Positions 11,337 to 21,470 of a stretch of DNA of 64,000 bases are shown here, piece by piece; position 1 is the stretch's first letter, and each line of letters starts with the position of its first letter. A program made the translations under genes and the position numbers. The notes below the pieces were generated by a model. It made no database searches, was not told where the DNA came from, and saw only the letters and a program-made list of their open reading frames with translations. This DNA is from Toxonevra muliebris (Eukaryota; Arthropoda; Insecta; Diptera; Pallopteridae): NCBI GenBank assembly GCA_963691655.1, contig OY829326.1, positions 114,425,388 through 114,489,387 on the forward strand. Direction: 5' to 3'.

Positions 11337-12482
11337 CGAGGGTTGCTACTTAAGTTTTGAGATATGCCAACACCAGTGTAGATATGTCAAATCTGACATC
11401 AGCATCGTAAATTTTAACGTTTTTAATGGTAAACGTAGTCAGAACGTTTTGTCATACGAGTGTTATTTGTGTTGTTTACAGTGACTTGAAAAATTCATCA
11501 CTGCCCAAAAAATGGATTTAATTCGTGAAAATTTTCGTGCGATGATTTTTTATGATTTCTGACGTGGATTAACTCAACAACAGTCAGCCGATCAACTCTC
11601 TTCTACTTTTGGTGATGAAGCACAATCCCCAGCCACCGTGTTTCGCTGGTTTTCGGAATTCAATCGTGGTCGTAATTCGCTCCAGGACGAATTTCGTGAA
11701 GGTCGTCCATAATCGGTTGTTATGCCAGAAAACATCGATGCTGCGCGTGGACTGATATTGCAAGATCTGCATGTGACTTATCATGAGATTGAGGCATGTT
11801 TAGGCATTAGTTCCACTTGCATACATTTAATATTACATGAACATTTGGCCGCCAAAAAGAGTTGTTCGCGTTGAATACCGCATAATTTGACAATCGCCCA
11901 AAAAAAACGCTCGTATTGATTGGTGCAAAGAAATGTTGAAAAAATACAATCGCGGTGCTTCAAAAGAGGTCTATAAGATCGTAACAGGTGGCGAATCATG
12001 GATATATGCATATGATCCCGAAACTAAACAACAATCGACAGTATGGGTCTTCCAAAGTGAGCCAAATCCAATAAAAGTTGTTCGCGCACGAAGCGCTTCG
12101 AAGCAAATGGTCGCTTGTTATTTCGGAAAAACTGGGCATGTGCCCACCGTGCCATTAGATACGTTGCTCAACAGTCAATTCTGAATTGTACACCACAATT
12201 TGTTTGCCAGAAGTGTTCGGGGAATCGAGAGCTTTTTTGAGCACTCAAAACATCGAACTGATGGGTCATCAGCCGAACAGTCCTAATTTGGCACCCAATG
12301 ACTTCTTTTTATTCTAGGTCAACGTTTTTCGTCGCCTGAAGAAGAGGTTGATGTTTTTGGTGTTTACCCCATTCGGAGTGGAAAAAGTGCTTCGAAAATT
12401 GGTTCAAACGCATGCCAAAGTTTATTGATCTTCATGGAGAATATTTTGAAAAACAATAAAGCCATTTTCAATGATAAATATC
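11337..12482 (+). mobile_element. mellifera-type mariner, right end lost
   Basis: The left end is a TA (11335-11336) followed by CGAGGGTTGCTACTTAAG, the terminus style of mellifera-subfamily mariners. A transposase pseudogene follows, and then AATAAAGCCATTTTCAATG, the usual 3' leader of these elements. Similarity stops near 12482 before any right terminal repeat, so the element is truncated at about the place where a DD37E-like fragment begins. Confidence 0.85.
11512..12459 (+). pseudogene. mellifera-type mariner transposase pseudogene
   Basis: The start is MDLIRENFRAMIFYDF at 11512, the standard N-terminus of this subfamily, and the end is KQ-stop at 12459. Lesions are heavy. There are in-frame stops near 11562 (Arg to TGA after YDF) and 11710. 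The first catalytic site reads VTGGESWIYAYDPE, with Gly in place of the Asp of TGDESW. About 30 residues, including the HHDN block that holds the second Asp, are deleted between LPEVFGESRAF and STQNIELMG. The third block reads SPNLAPNDFFLF, and the C-terminus is scrambled by frameshifts. The protein is certainly inactive. Confidence 0.9.
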
Positions 12483-12559
12483 ATATCATAGTCTTTTGTT
12501 TTAATGACAGATGAAGCCAAAATATATTATTTTCATTTCCACAAAAGTGTTTGTTAAAA

Positions 12560-12775
12560 ATGGGTACTCAAGCTGAAATTCGAAAAATCATTGTGAAAGT
12601 TTTTCAACAAAATCCGAAATGGAGTCACCTAAAAATTGTCAAAACTGTTAAAGTGTCCCGTCAAACTGTTAGCCGGGTTTTGAAAAACTTTAATGACAAA
12701 TCTAAACATTGATCGAAAGGTGAGATTTCGCAGAAAATGTGGATCGGGAGACCTGCACAGAGCTCCAAGAAAAAA
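12560..12775 (+). pseudogene. DD37E-like transposase N-terminal fragment
   Basis: The frame begins MGTQAEIRKIIVKVFQQNPK, with a helix-turn-helix (KIVKTVKVSRQTVSRVLKNF) close to the one in the element at 46152-47440 (KELKVCRQTVSNVIKQF). After a one-base shift near 12695 the match goes on as NLNIDRKV, then KCGSGDLHRAPRKKI, parallel to LIIDRKPGSGRKQGPHDIGK in that element. It then runs directly into a hAT BED finger. The catalytic part is absent. It is a truncated scrap caught between a mariner and a hAT pseudogene. Confidence 0.7.
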
Positions 12776-14002
12776 AATAAGTGATGTATTGTTACACTTT
12801 GAAAAAAGTGTCGATAAAATAAATATAACGAAATGCAAGCACTGCTCCACAAAAATTTCACGCGCTGGCAAAAATGCTGTTGCCAAAGGTTTTACAACCA
12901 CAAATATGTGGGCTCATATAAAAAGATTTCATCAGGAGAAGCTCTCCAGCCAAAACGTTATTGACGCAGATGACAACGTATTGGAAGTAGCGATGGCCAA
13001 CGCACCTAAAGTGTAAAAAACACTTGTGAACTTATTTGAAAACCAATGCGTGTACGATATCAACAGCAATCGTACGGTCGAAATTACAGTATAAATAATA
13101 ATTTTGAAATGAAGTCGGTATGTTTGGAAGTTTTTCCATTGGAGGGCGATAGACACTCAGGTGAAAAGATTGCTCAAAACTTATACGATGATTTAACAAA
13201 GTGGGAAGTGGAAAAAAGGTAGTTGCCATAGTCACCAATAATGCTACAAATATGAAAAGCTCCACCAAAAAACTTAGTGACCAAGGCATATGCCTTGAGC
13301 ATATATCTTACGCGGTGCAGACGCTTTAATTAGTTTTGAAATGCAGTGTATATGAGCACAAAACTATTAAAAAAAATATTAAACATTTCAAGAAAAGTCG
13401 TTGGATATTTCAATCGCTCCACTCTTGCTTTTAAAAGACTTAAGAAGGCTCAAACGGAATATAATTTTCCTAAACATGTTCTTTTTCAAGACGTAGACAC
13501 CAGGTGGAACTCCACATACAACATGCTGACCTGTTTTTACGAGCAGCGCATCACCATCCAGGCCGTACTACCCAGCCTGAACTGCAATTACGAACTCAAC
13601 ACCCAGCAGTATATAATTATCAACGATATTTCAAAAATATTTTACCACTTTCAGGAAGTGACAAAAATTCTGAGTAGCAATTCCGCAACATTGTCAATAG
13701 GTAGGGTCGGATGATGACGAAAGCTCGCACACCATTGTGAAGAGTACGATTTCAGAACTTTCAGAAAAAAGAAGTTCTGAAAAGATTCGATGGGGTAAAA
13801 TCGAATAACATTTACATATTGACCCACGATAAAAAAGTAGAATTTTTCGACTGAAAAAGTGAGCTACCTTCTGTACAATCAATTGGGCGATGAAAGCGTA
13901 TGTAACGACCTTTCTACGAGATACCATAACCCGCAAACACAAAGAAAGAGATTTGGAGTTTCTGTCATGAGATAATGGAGGAAACTACTAAGAACGAATC
14001 TA

Positions 14003-15605
14003 CACTAGCGGTCACAAAAACCGCACCACTTGCAACACTGCTGCAATTTCGGTAATATTTCCTAACTTTGCCCAAATTTCCCTTCCCTTGTAAAAGAGAT
14101 TCCCTTGTTTATATTTTAAGAGTGTATTTAAGCGGAATGTACCATTTTTTTTTGCGCTTGTTTGCCGAAAAGAAGAATTTTTGAAAAAGTGCCGAAAACA
14201 ACTGCAAAGTATAAACAATTGTCGCACCACCACAACGTCGAAATTTTTGTTCTTAGGTATCAAGGAGTGTCATAAAGTTAAATATCTGAAGAAATCTGAT
14301 GCCTGCATTCGACTGCTGTTGGACTAATCCAGAAAAAAAGCAATTTTTTACCCGCTTGAAAGGACAAAAGGATCAAGAAGACTATGGAAGACAACTAAGA
14401 GAGAAAATGGCATAACCTGAAAGAGAACCATAAATTATCGATTCGAAAGTGCAGTCACAATAAGGACCGAGCTAAAGAGCTATTACAACGTGAATATAAA
14501 TATCGAAACCTTAAGCAGAAAGAAACAAAAGTTCGGTCTGTATGGGAGACGATCAGCCAAAAAGTCGTTGTTGACGAAATGTATGGAAACAAATCGCCTG
14601 GTATGGACTAAAAACTACAGAAATTGAACTCTGGCAGATTCGAGAAAAGTTATATGATCGGGCAAATTAAACTCAGTTTTTATGCACATTTAATCTTCGG
14701 TCTTTGCCTTGCTCAGATATAAAGCAATAGAAGGTTAACTGTGTAGAGAAAATAGTCAAATTCCCATAAAGTCAGATAGTTTGGATGGGTCCCTTATACT
14801 ATATTGAAGAGACTGTGAATGCCCAAAAATAAGGCAAAAAATTTATGGAGCAATTGCGGTAATCCAATTGTGGTACGCTTTCGTTCATTAATGATGTTAT
14901 TCTTCCAGACGACTTCTGCGGCATATTATCACGCCAAATTGGCAAGGTTTAGTTAGTAATTAATGCCTAATGTTTGATAACTTTAGAAATAGTAAAAAAG
15001 TTAGATTATTGATCCTTATTTGTTTGCAGATTCAAAATGTTTTCGATGATATTAGAATTTACTGGCGGAAATGTTCAGGTAGCTCGCGCGGTTTAAGTCC
15101 GATAAGGCACCTCTGTCATATAATGAAACGGAAAGTTGCTCAAAACATGCCAAAGAATAAAAAATTTCCTTGTTGGAGTTCTGTAAAAAGTTTAGTATTA
15201 AAAAAATAACGAATGATATCCTTAAAGTGCTTGTCGACTCTATGCCATTCAAGATAACGGCCATGAGAAAGGCTAAGAGACGGGCACCATCAAACTAAAC
15301 AATTTTGCTTATGTCTCTATTATGAAACAAATTAATCTTAGTTTACACCTTCAAAAAATAAATATTTTTATTTTTACATACTTTTATTCAATACCCTCAA
15401 AAATGTGAAATTTCTTCCATATTTTTGTTTTAATTAAAAAGTAATAAAATTTGTGTGTATGTATTATGTTTCTTTTGCAATTTTGTTCATTTTGTTCGCA
15501 AAAATAAAAATAAATGACATTCACTAAAACAAAATCAGGTTTAAGTCCCATTTTACACGATTTTCTTGAAATTGGTGGGTGGTGCGGTTTTTGTGACCGC
15601 CAGTG
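14003..15605 (+). mobile_element. Tc1-like transposon inserted in the hAT remnant
   Basis: The 27-bp inverted termini at 14003-14029 and 15579-15605 start CACTRGCGGTCACAAAAACC and differ at one base. They are flanked by TA at 14001-14002 and 15606-15607. The 1.6-kb length is normal for Tc1. The element separates the middle and C-terminal blocks of the hAT pseudogene, so it arrived later. Confidence 0.9.
14230..15298 (+). pseudogene. Tc1-like transposase pseudogene
   Basis: The coding strand is recognisable only in pieces. Near 14370-14480 the frame reads RLWKTTKRENGIT, then RTINYRFESAVTIRTELKSY, the GRPRKT...SA..IR.EL segment of Tc1 DNA-binding domains. MCMETNRLVWTKNYRN-like sequence follows near 14575-14640 with stops. 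The C-terminus (15090-15298) reads IRHLCHIMKRKVAQN, then KITNDILKVLVDSMPF and a stop, the standard Tc1 ending just after the catalytic glutamate region. The catalytic Asp residues cannot be placed with confidence. It is dead. Confidence 0.8.
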
Positions 15606-16273
15606 TATATCAAATCTAATGGGTATGTCATTTTTATTTCATCTTTCATTTATACATATGTATATAGATAAGAGTCAGGAAGTAAAAAGTCTACAGTTAA
15701 AAAAAAACTTAGAAAATTAGAATTAAAGGGAAATTAAGTAAAGATGCAAAGAATTGAAGAAAAACTTATAACAACTAATTAATTAACTAATGAATAAAAT
15801 ATGTTTAAAACAAACGTTTTTTGATATTTCAGGCAATACTCTGAAAGAAGAAGTTGACTCCTATTTGAGAGTTCCGAATTTGAACTGTGAGCTTGATCCA
15901 TTCGACTATTGGAAAAATAGTGTATTATTTCCACACAGCAACAGTGCCCTCAAAAAGATTTTTTAACGCAGCGCTCATATAAATTAGCCTAAGAAATAGG
16001 TTAACTTAACGCGAAGAATGTCGACTTTTGAATTTATATCCTAGTGCAAACTCGGTCTTATAATTACCTCATGAAAAATTGTAATTCACCCTCTTCTCTT
16101 TTTCTCTTCAATTACACAAATGTAATAACTAAATTTTTGAATAAAGTATTTTGGAATAAAATATAACAAATAAATTCTGAAAATATTGGTTATTAATTTA
16201 AAACAAATAGTCGTAATCGTAACCGGTGGTTATAAAAAATTATAATCGTAAAACCCGAATCAGTGCATCACTA

Positions 16274-16788
16274 ATTAATTTGGAAAAAATTATAATTAAA
16301 TTCATGATTTCTGTGTAAAAACTGTAGTATACGAATTAATGAGATTTAAGTTTGTAGTTTTGAAATTGTTGTTATTAGAATGTCAAAGTTATACATCAAA
16401 CACGATGGATTATTGGATTGCTCTGTTTACAGTATTAAAAAAGCGACAATTTAAAAACTTCTGATATTTTCTTGAGAAAATACTTAAAATTTTTTGTGTG
16501 TAAAAATCATTTAAAGTTTAAACTAAATACTGCTGAATCATTAAAACAATTTTGTGTTTTGTATTTTTTATTATTTTGTTAACAATCAGAATTTGTTGAA
16601 AAAACAAACTTATAGTCCAACAACCAAGAAAAAACCAAAATAAAAAAACATTCTAAAAAATAAACTAAAGATCAAAATAAAAACGAAAGAACAAACTATA
16701 GAACTAACTATAAGCTAAATGGAATGGATGGAAGATTTTTGTCAAAGCATTTGCGGAAGCAGATTATAAACTGAAAATATAATCATAA
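16274..16788. other. Unassigned AT-rich DNA
   Basis: Nothing recognisable lies between the hAT right end and the pogo-like MITE. The segment is A/T-rich with short A runs. Confidence 0.5.
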
Positions 16789-16790
16789 TA

Positions 16791-17373
16791 CAGTAGAATC
16801 TCTATAATTCGAAGCTGAATAATTTGAAAACACTATAACTCGAAGAATTTCTTCAGGAACAAAAGAGAAAAGTATGCACAAATGTGTGGAGTGGGTTTCG
16901 AATGAATTTTCAATAAATTTGTTCACAATCAATTTTCTATTTGCAGCTTCTATTCACCAACTTGCGATCAATTAATATGAAAAATTTATCAACTAACGGT
17001 AACGGCCAGTAAAAAATTTGTTATTCTTATGACTAGGGGCTACGTGGTGACCACAACAAAGCGTGCCAATTTGGCGTGAACCGTGCTTTATTTCCTCTCA
17101 TTGAAGATTTCGTGAACGTTTTTAGACATTTTCTTTGGATTTCAATTTTATTTACAAAAGAAATTGTAATTTGCAGAAACTCGATTTAATTTCAATTTCC
17201 ATATCACTGGTGAAAAGTGAAAGTTTGAACATGGCTGTTAGTTTTTGTGTATTAAAAAATTTAAAAATTGATTTTTTTTTTAATGTATAACTCGAAAATT
17301 TGATAACTTGAAACCTCTATAACTCAAAGAATTCAGCTCATCCCTTTAGATTCGTATTTTCGAGGTTTTACTG
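16791..17373. mobile_element. pogo-like MITE, 583 bp
   Basis: The left end reads CAGTAGAATCTCTATAATTC and the reverse complement of the right end reads CAGTAAAACCTCGAAAATAC. Both are flanked by TA (16789-16790 and 17374-17375). Further inside, TATAACTCGAA-type blocks recur near both ends. No transposase frame is present. The terminus style (CAGTA plus TATAA.TCGAA) suits pogo/Tigger-type non-autonomous elements and resembles the MITE at 58831-60796. Confidence 0.8.
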
Positions 17374-17375
17374 TA

Positions 17376-18140
17376 CATAATATTATTTTATGTGTAGGAT
17401 TAGTATGTGGACAATAATCTTCTTCTTCGTCTTCTATGCATATGCGTTGTACCGAAATGCCTGGCTGCCTGCCTACCTACACTAGTCTGCCATTGCTTTA
17501 GTTCTATACTCAACTCAATTCAACTTAATGAGAATAAAAATGAAAATTAAAACAAAATGAGATGAGATGAACGTGCTATTTTTAATAGAAAATTAGAAAA
17601 ATGCGTCGCAAAGAAATTTAGTAGTATGGAAAAGTGTCATGTCGCTACAATGTTCACATAAATAAAAATACTTTTATGGGACATTTTCTTTACTTGAGCA
17701 TCTAAAATTCTAAAAATTTTAACAAAATTTTATTTTTCAACGAAATATTATTTTTGGTATCATCCCAAGACACACACAAGCACACAGTCATATACAATCA
17801 TACCATACGCGCGCCGTGATCATCTTTTCATCCTCTTCCAACTATCAAATAGTTTGGAATGAGCGTATGCGATTCGTCAACACAAATGTTCATTGTGAAT
17901 ATTTATGAGAAAATCAAAAGGTAACAATTTCTTTTTCTTAAGTATTTAAGCAGATCGGGGGAGAAATGCTGCTTTCTAGCACCCCAGCATAGTCATTATT
18001 GTCAAGTTTAAGTTTATTTTTATTAATGGAAAATTTTTCTTCTTCAAATTTTCCACAAATTTTCCCAACTCATTTAGTATCATTTAACTGTGTTAATTTT
18101 TGATTTCATATGTTTATGTGAGTCGTTGTTGTTACTGTTA
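17376..18140. other. Unassigned DNA 3' of the candidate exon
   Basis: No element boundaries are visible. If the minus-strand exon at 18142-18280 is real, this holds its downstream intron or 3' UTR. On the minus strand an AATAAAAATAAAC string lies near 18020, about 120 nt past the exon, and could be a poly(A) signal. A short CA-rich tract is at about 17770-17785. Confidence 0.35.
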
Positions 18141-18141
18141 C

Positions 18142-18280
18142 CTGATTACAGCGCAGCCAAAATAGTATCGTGTGCTTGTATCTTAATGGGCCGCCAAGTC
18201 GATTTCCACCCGGCTGTTGTCGTTGCTCCTGCAGTTTCGAACTCAATGTTTGTCCGGTTTCTTGGTATACTTCGATGGCA
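18142..18280 (-). CDS. Candidate host-gene exon, product unknown
   Basis: This 139-bp block is clearly richer in G+C than its surroundings. On the minus strand it is bounded by an acceptor (TTATTAATTTCAG, with the exon starting at 18280) and a donor (CAG|GTAACAG at 18142/18141). Two frames are plausible. One is fully open for 46 codons after one leading base (AIEVYQETGQTLSSKLQEQR... ending LRYKHTILFWLRCNQ), leaving the splice in phase 0. The other (CHRSIPRNRTNIEFETAGAT... ending HDTILAAL) closes with TAA just before the donor, which would make it a terminal exon. I do not recognise either peptide. No neighbouring exons were identified, so this remains a candidate. Confidence 0.4.
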
Positions 18281-18351
18281 CTGAAATTAATAATAAATTA
18301 CAATTGAAATTTTTTCAAGAACTTATTGTTTATTGTAAAGTTATAATTGAT

Positions 18352-18433
18352 ATATCGTCGCCTGAGAATTGATTTGGCGTATAGGCATAGGAATACTTAT
18401 ACACATACGCCAAATCAGTTCAGGCAACGATAT
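18352..18433. other. Near-perfect hairpin, pre-miRNA-like
   Basis: Arms 18352-18382 and 18405-18433 pair over about 28 positions with one G:T-type difference and a small bulge, closed by a 22-nt loop. The arm core is CTGATTTGGCGTAT-like. The size (82 nt) and unbranched shape are those of a pre-miRNA, or of a very small MITE. It lies 72 bp upstream of the candidate minus-strand exon, inside what would be its intron. Confidence 0.6.
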
Positions 18434-18639
18434 GCAAAGCGTTTGATTCGTCATCATAAAATGAGAAAATTAGGCGTGAGCTTGAGAATAAAATACCGTC
18501 CTTCTGGATAAGTATCTTAAGAATTATATTTTGGTACTCTTAAATTACCCTCCCCCTCACTTTGGCTACCTCTGGACCCGTTGCTTGACTATAAGAAGAA
18601 ACTTAACTAGGAATAAGCACATTAAAGAAAGATGTAAGA

Positions 18640-19199
18640 TTACAATTTTCACGGACAATTAGGCCGCAATTGCAGCCCTACAGCCCAATACCATCAACTC
18701 AAAGCTGGAAAATTGATAGAAATGAGAAAGCAGATGAATTAGCTCCCAAAGGGCCTCGCTTGATCTAACCCATGCGAAACTGGTAACTGTTTCTCCGGGG
18801 GCGATCAAGAAAGTCATAAACCTGCACGGTCTTTCCTTAGCTAGCAGGAAATGGAGGACACTCACGTCATGCAATACCTCCCGTGCAACGATGCCGGTAG
18901 GTCTAGGGAAGTTATCACCAGGGACCGTACAGACATCGTTCGACTCACTGCGGTCTTTACAGGTCACTGGCCTATAGGAACTCATACAGTGAAATTGCAT
19001 ATACCTTTCAACAAACACTGTAGAAGTTACGGAAACTCTTACGAGAAGAAAACATTAACCCACTTCTTTTAGAAATGCCCAGCCTTAGCAGCTGCAAGAC
19101 AAAATCTCTGGGAAACTACTTTCCAAGACCTATCCGACCTCTCGGCTGTTAAACCGAACAAGCTCCTTAAATACCTTAACTCCACAAAGTGGATTTAGT
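18640..19199 (+). pseudogene. LINE Pol C-terminal fragment
   Basis: A plus-strand fragment starts inside the end of RNase H (NEKADELAPKGP, cf. ADELARRG) and continues through the tail domain: TDIVRLTAVFTGHWPIGTHT, then VKLHIPFNKHCRSYGNSYEK and THFF-stop-KCPALAAARQNLW, where the second Cys of CRSC is Tyr. It ends with KPNKLLKYLNSTKWI and a stop near 19198. It is closely related in protein sequence to the minus-strand LINE at 19816-21470 (RLTAVSTGHRPIGIHAVKIG). Confidence 0.85.
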
Positions 19200-19815
19200 C
19201 CAAAATTCATCTTTTTATTGTTAGGAGGGGTAGTGGAAGGTGAAAACAATAATATCTAATTATTTATGTATATTACATCAATTGAATGAATTACACAAAA
19301 ATCATAAAAAATATAGATAATCATTGCAGCTTTAATATATACCGTAAAATGCTTTGACTATGTTAGAGATGCCACGCCTACCTTTTTGATTTAGATAATG
19401 TCTATAAATTGTTATCGTACTCCAATTTTCAAGGCATGAGATTGGGTTTTACGAAAATTTTGAGCCAAAAAAATGATTAAGTCCCTTATTTTGTATGGTA
19501 CGCGCCACGCCTCTATTTCCAATCTTGACCATTTTTGCTTTAAGAAATGCTTACAGTATCAGTAGCCACTACACAAATCAGCATATATCGTTGATCGATA
19601 GCAGCCATTTGCATAACATTACGCCCATAGCGCAGTGATATGTGATAATACCCGACACCATGTGCACAGCCTGTTGTCGAGTCGCAAAATACTTTTAGTC
19701 CTTTTAATGTTTAGTCGTGGCCAATCCTACAATCACCCCAGTCCGACCAAGCTCTGTTTGTGGATTCGGTTAACCACTCTCCTATTGCCCTTGCTATAAC
19801 ACAAAACGGTGGTTG
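19200..19815. other. Unassigned DNA between two LINE fragments
   Basis: It contains CCACGCCTACC near 19368 and TACGCGCCACGCCTC near 19500, members of the scattered CACGCCC-type repeat, but no defined element. Its right edge is the CCAACC-type tail of the minus-strand LINE. Confidence 0.4.
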
Positions 19816-21470
19816 GTTGGTTGGTTAGGGTGGTGACCGAGTGCATAACGCTAATAGCCTGGGTCCAATTAGCACGTTAGTGCCATTTTGATACCACAAA
19901 ACCTTGGTACATCGGATGTTTCATTTCGGATAGGGATTTACCAGCGAGGTTAAATCCATTCTAATTTGTTTAAGAACATGTTAAGCTCATTAAAAATCTA
20001 CTGTGGAGAGATCCTTCAAGTCGTTGAAAAAAGGTTTACCCAGCAGGCAAAATCTGGTTTTTGCAAGGGCCGGACAGTAACAAAGTAGGTGTTCGACGGT
20101 TTCTTGCTCGTTTCTTTCGTTGCAGTTGCGACAGTGGACGTTGAAGGGGATTCCTATTTTGACTGCATGAATACCTATTGGCCGGTGACCTGTACTGACA
20201 GCAGTTAATCTTACTATATCAGTTTGAGTTCTGGTAAGTAAGTAATCGGTTCTTGCAGCACTGTAACAGGGCCAGCTATTCTTCGTTATTTTGCATGTCT
20301 ATATGGCCTCCCATTTGAGGTTGGCTTGGTGAGAGAAATGTTCTATGTATTTTCCTCTGAGTGGAATATTGATTCGGATTTGTTGCGCTCCTCCATCTGT
20401 CTTTGAGCCATCAGTAAAGTAGACTATTAAAAGGTTTTCAACATCCGGCTAGTTGTCTCTGGAGAGATAGTCGATCGGAATTTTCCAGTTAAAATCACCA
20501 TGTTGCCAGGCAATCAGTTGCCTCACATATAAGGCTGTACGTGGTATCACCTCTCATTAAGTTACACAGTATACTGGAGTGTCCGCAGTTGGCTGATATC
20601 AGTTGCTTAGACTCTCTCGATCTGAGAATAGTCCTTGCTGCATTTGCCTTTACAAACAGGGAAGATGTAGAATCTTCTCCAGGGCCATTCGTGGAGCGCT
20701 TCTTACAGTTCCTGTAATGCCCAGATTGGCGAGTCTTTGCAGAAGGTGCAAAGGTTTGCGTCGGTTGCTCTTTTTGGCCATTGCCGGCTATCATACTAGA
20801 GAACCGTAGGAGATGATTGGTCTGATTATCCCATATACATCCAATGGATTTTATATGACTTTATGTCCCATCTCTTTCCGAAGGTTATCTTGCAAGCATA
20901 TAGGACTATTTCTTATTCTTTTTTCTGTGTTACGCTTCCTCGAGAGCTTTGAGTCCAGAATTATGCCTAAATATTTGGTCTCTAATGATAGGTTCATAAG
21001 GTCCATTTTTGGAAGTGTGATCTGCTGAATATTTATTTTCTTGGTAGACAAGACTAGTTCAGTCTTTGCAGGATTAACTCTAAGATCATTGCGCCTTGCC
21101 TACGTTGAAAGAACGGCTAAGGCGGATTCCATCAGTTCACTAATCGTCGGTAAGTATTTATCTTCAATCGTAATGACAATATCGTTCGCATAGGCAACTA
21201 TCCTAGAGCGTCTACTTTGAAAGACTTTTAGGATTTCGTCAACTACCAGTAGCCAAAGAAGAGGGGATAGCGCCACACCTTGAAGTGTTCCCTCGAAGTA
21301 CCTCGATTATGGCCTCTGTGGTTACATTGTTGAAAGCTCCCTCGATATCGAGAAAAGCAGCCATTGTGTATTCCTATAAAGCTGACTTTGCAGTGAAGAG
21401 CACTGTCTACCGATCAGAGCAAAGTAAATATCAGATACACTTATTGGATCATATATTGTTTTTAACAAAG
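19816..21470 (-). mobile_element. RNase H-bearing LINE, internally deleted
   Basis: On the minus strand this runs from reverse transcriptase through RNase H and the Cys/His tail into a 3' UTR that ends in CCAACCAACCAACC (plus-strand GGTTGGTTGGTTAG at 19813-19827). It is the longest LINE piece in the window apart from 28384-29921. The 5' half (endonuclease and ORF1) is absent, as is typical of 5'-truncated insertions. Confidence 0.85.
19990..21450 (-). pseudogene. LINE reverse transcriptase, RNase H and tail pseudogene
   Basis: Reading the minus strand, RT motif A survives as MAAFLDIEGAFNNV (21357-21324). A deletion then joins AIIEVLRG directly to TLQGVALSPLLWLLVVDEIL, so roughly 60 residues are missing. 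The active-site box is AYANDIVI (21192-21181), with the second Asp of YADD changed to Asn. The thumb includes RVNPAKTELVLSTKK and YLGIILDSKLS. RNase H starts VYFTDGSKTDGGAQQ near 20410 but jumps to IRINIPLRGKYIEHF, so most of that domain is deleted. The tail has VHCRNCNERNEQETVEHLLC near 20130-20060. Two deletions plus the Asn change make it inactive. Confidence 0.88.

Larger units (their letters stand above)
12776..16070 (+). pseudogene. hAT transposase pseudogene (BED finger, RNase H-like core)
   Basis: The N-terminal block has a BED-type zinc finger: ITKCKHCSTKISRAG, then TTTNMWAHIKRFHQEK (12830-12940), giving the C-x2-C...H-x4-H pattern that binds DNA. The central block includes TNNATNMKSSTKKL (about 13240) and then LKKILNISRKVVGYFNRST and VLFQDVDTRWNSTYNMLTCF (13360-13530), the conserved hAT core motif around a catalytic Asp. 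The dimerisation region near the C-terminus survives as EEVDSYLRVPNLNCELDPFD (15850-15905) followed by RNRLT. Frames change between blocks and stops are present. The sequence known from intact hAT elements between DYWKN and RNRLT is largely missing. Confidence 0.8.
12776..16273 (+). mobile_element. hAT transposon remnant, split by a Tc1 insertion
   Basis: Three blocks of hAT transposase lie in order at 12776-13016, 13230-13714 and 15830-16070, separated by decayed sequence and by the Tc1-like element at 14003-15605. The right end is plausibly at 16273: the reverse complement there begins TAGTGATGCACTGATTCGGG, a hAT-style terminus. No matching left terminus is visible near 12.5-12.8 kb, so the 5' end appears truncated and replaced by the DD37E-like scrap. 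Confidence 0.75.

Noticed and set aside
12932..13289. Minus-strand open frames over the hAT N-terminal region
   Set aside because: They are antisense shadows of the BED finger and following hAT sequence.
20495..20794. 99-codon minus-strand open frame as a separate gene
   Set aside because: It lies within the LINE between its RT and RNase H blocks, in a frame without LINE motifs, and is explained by that pseudogene.
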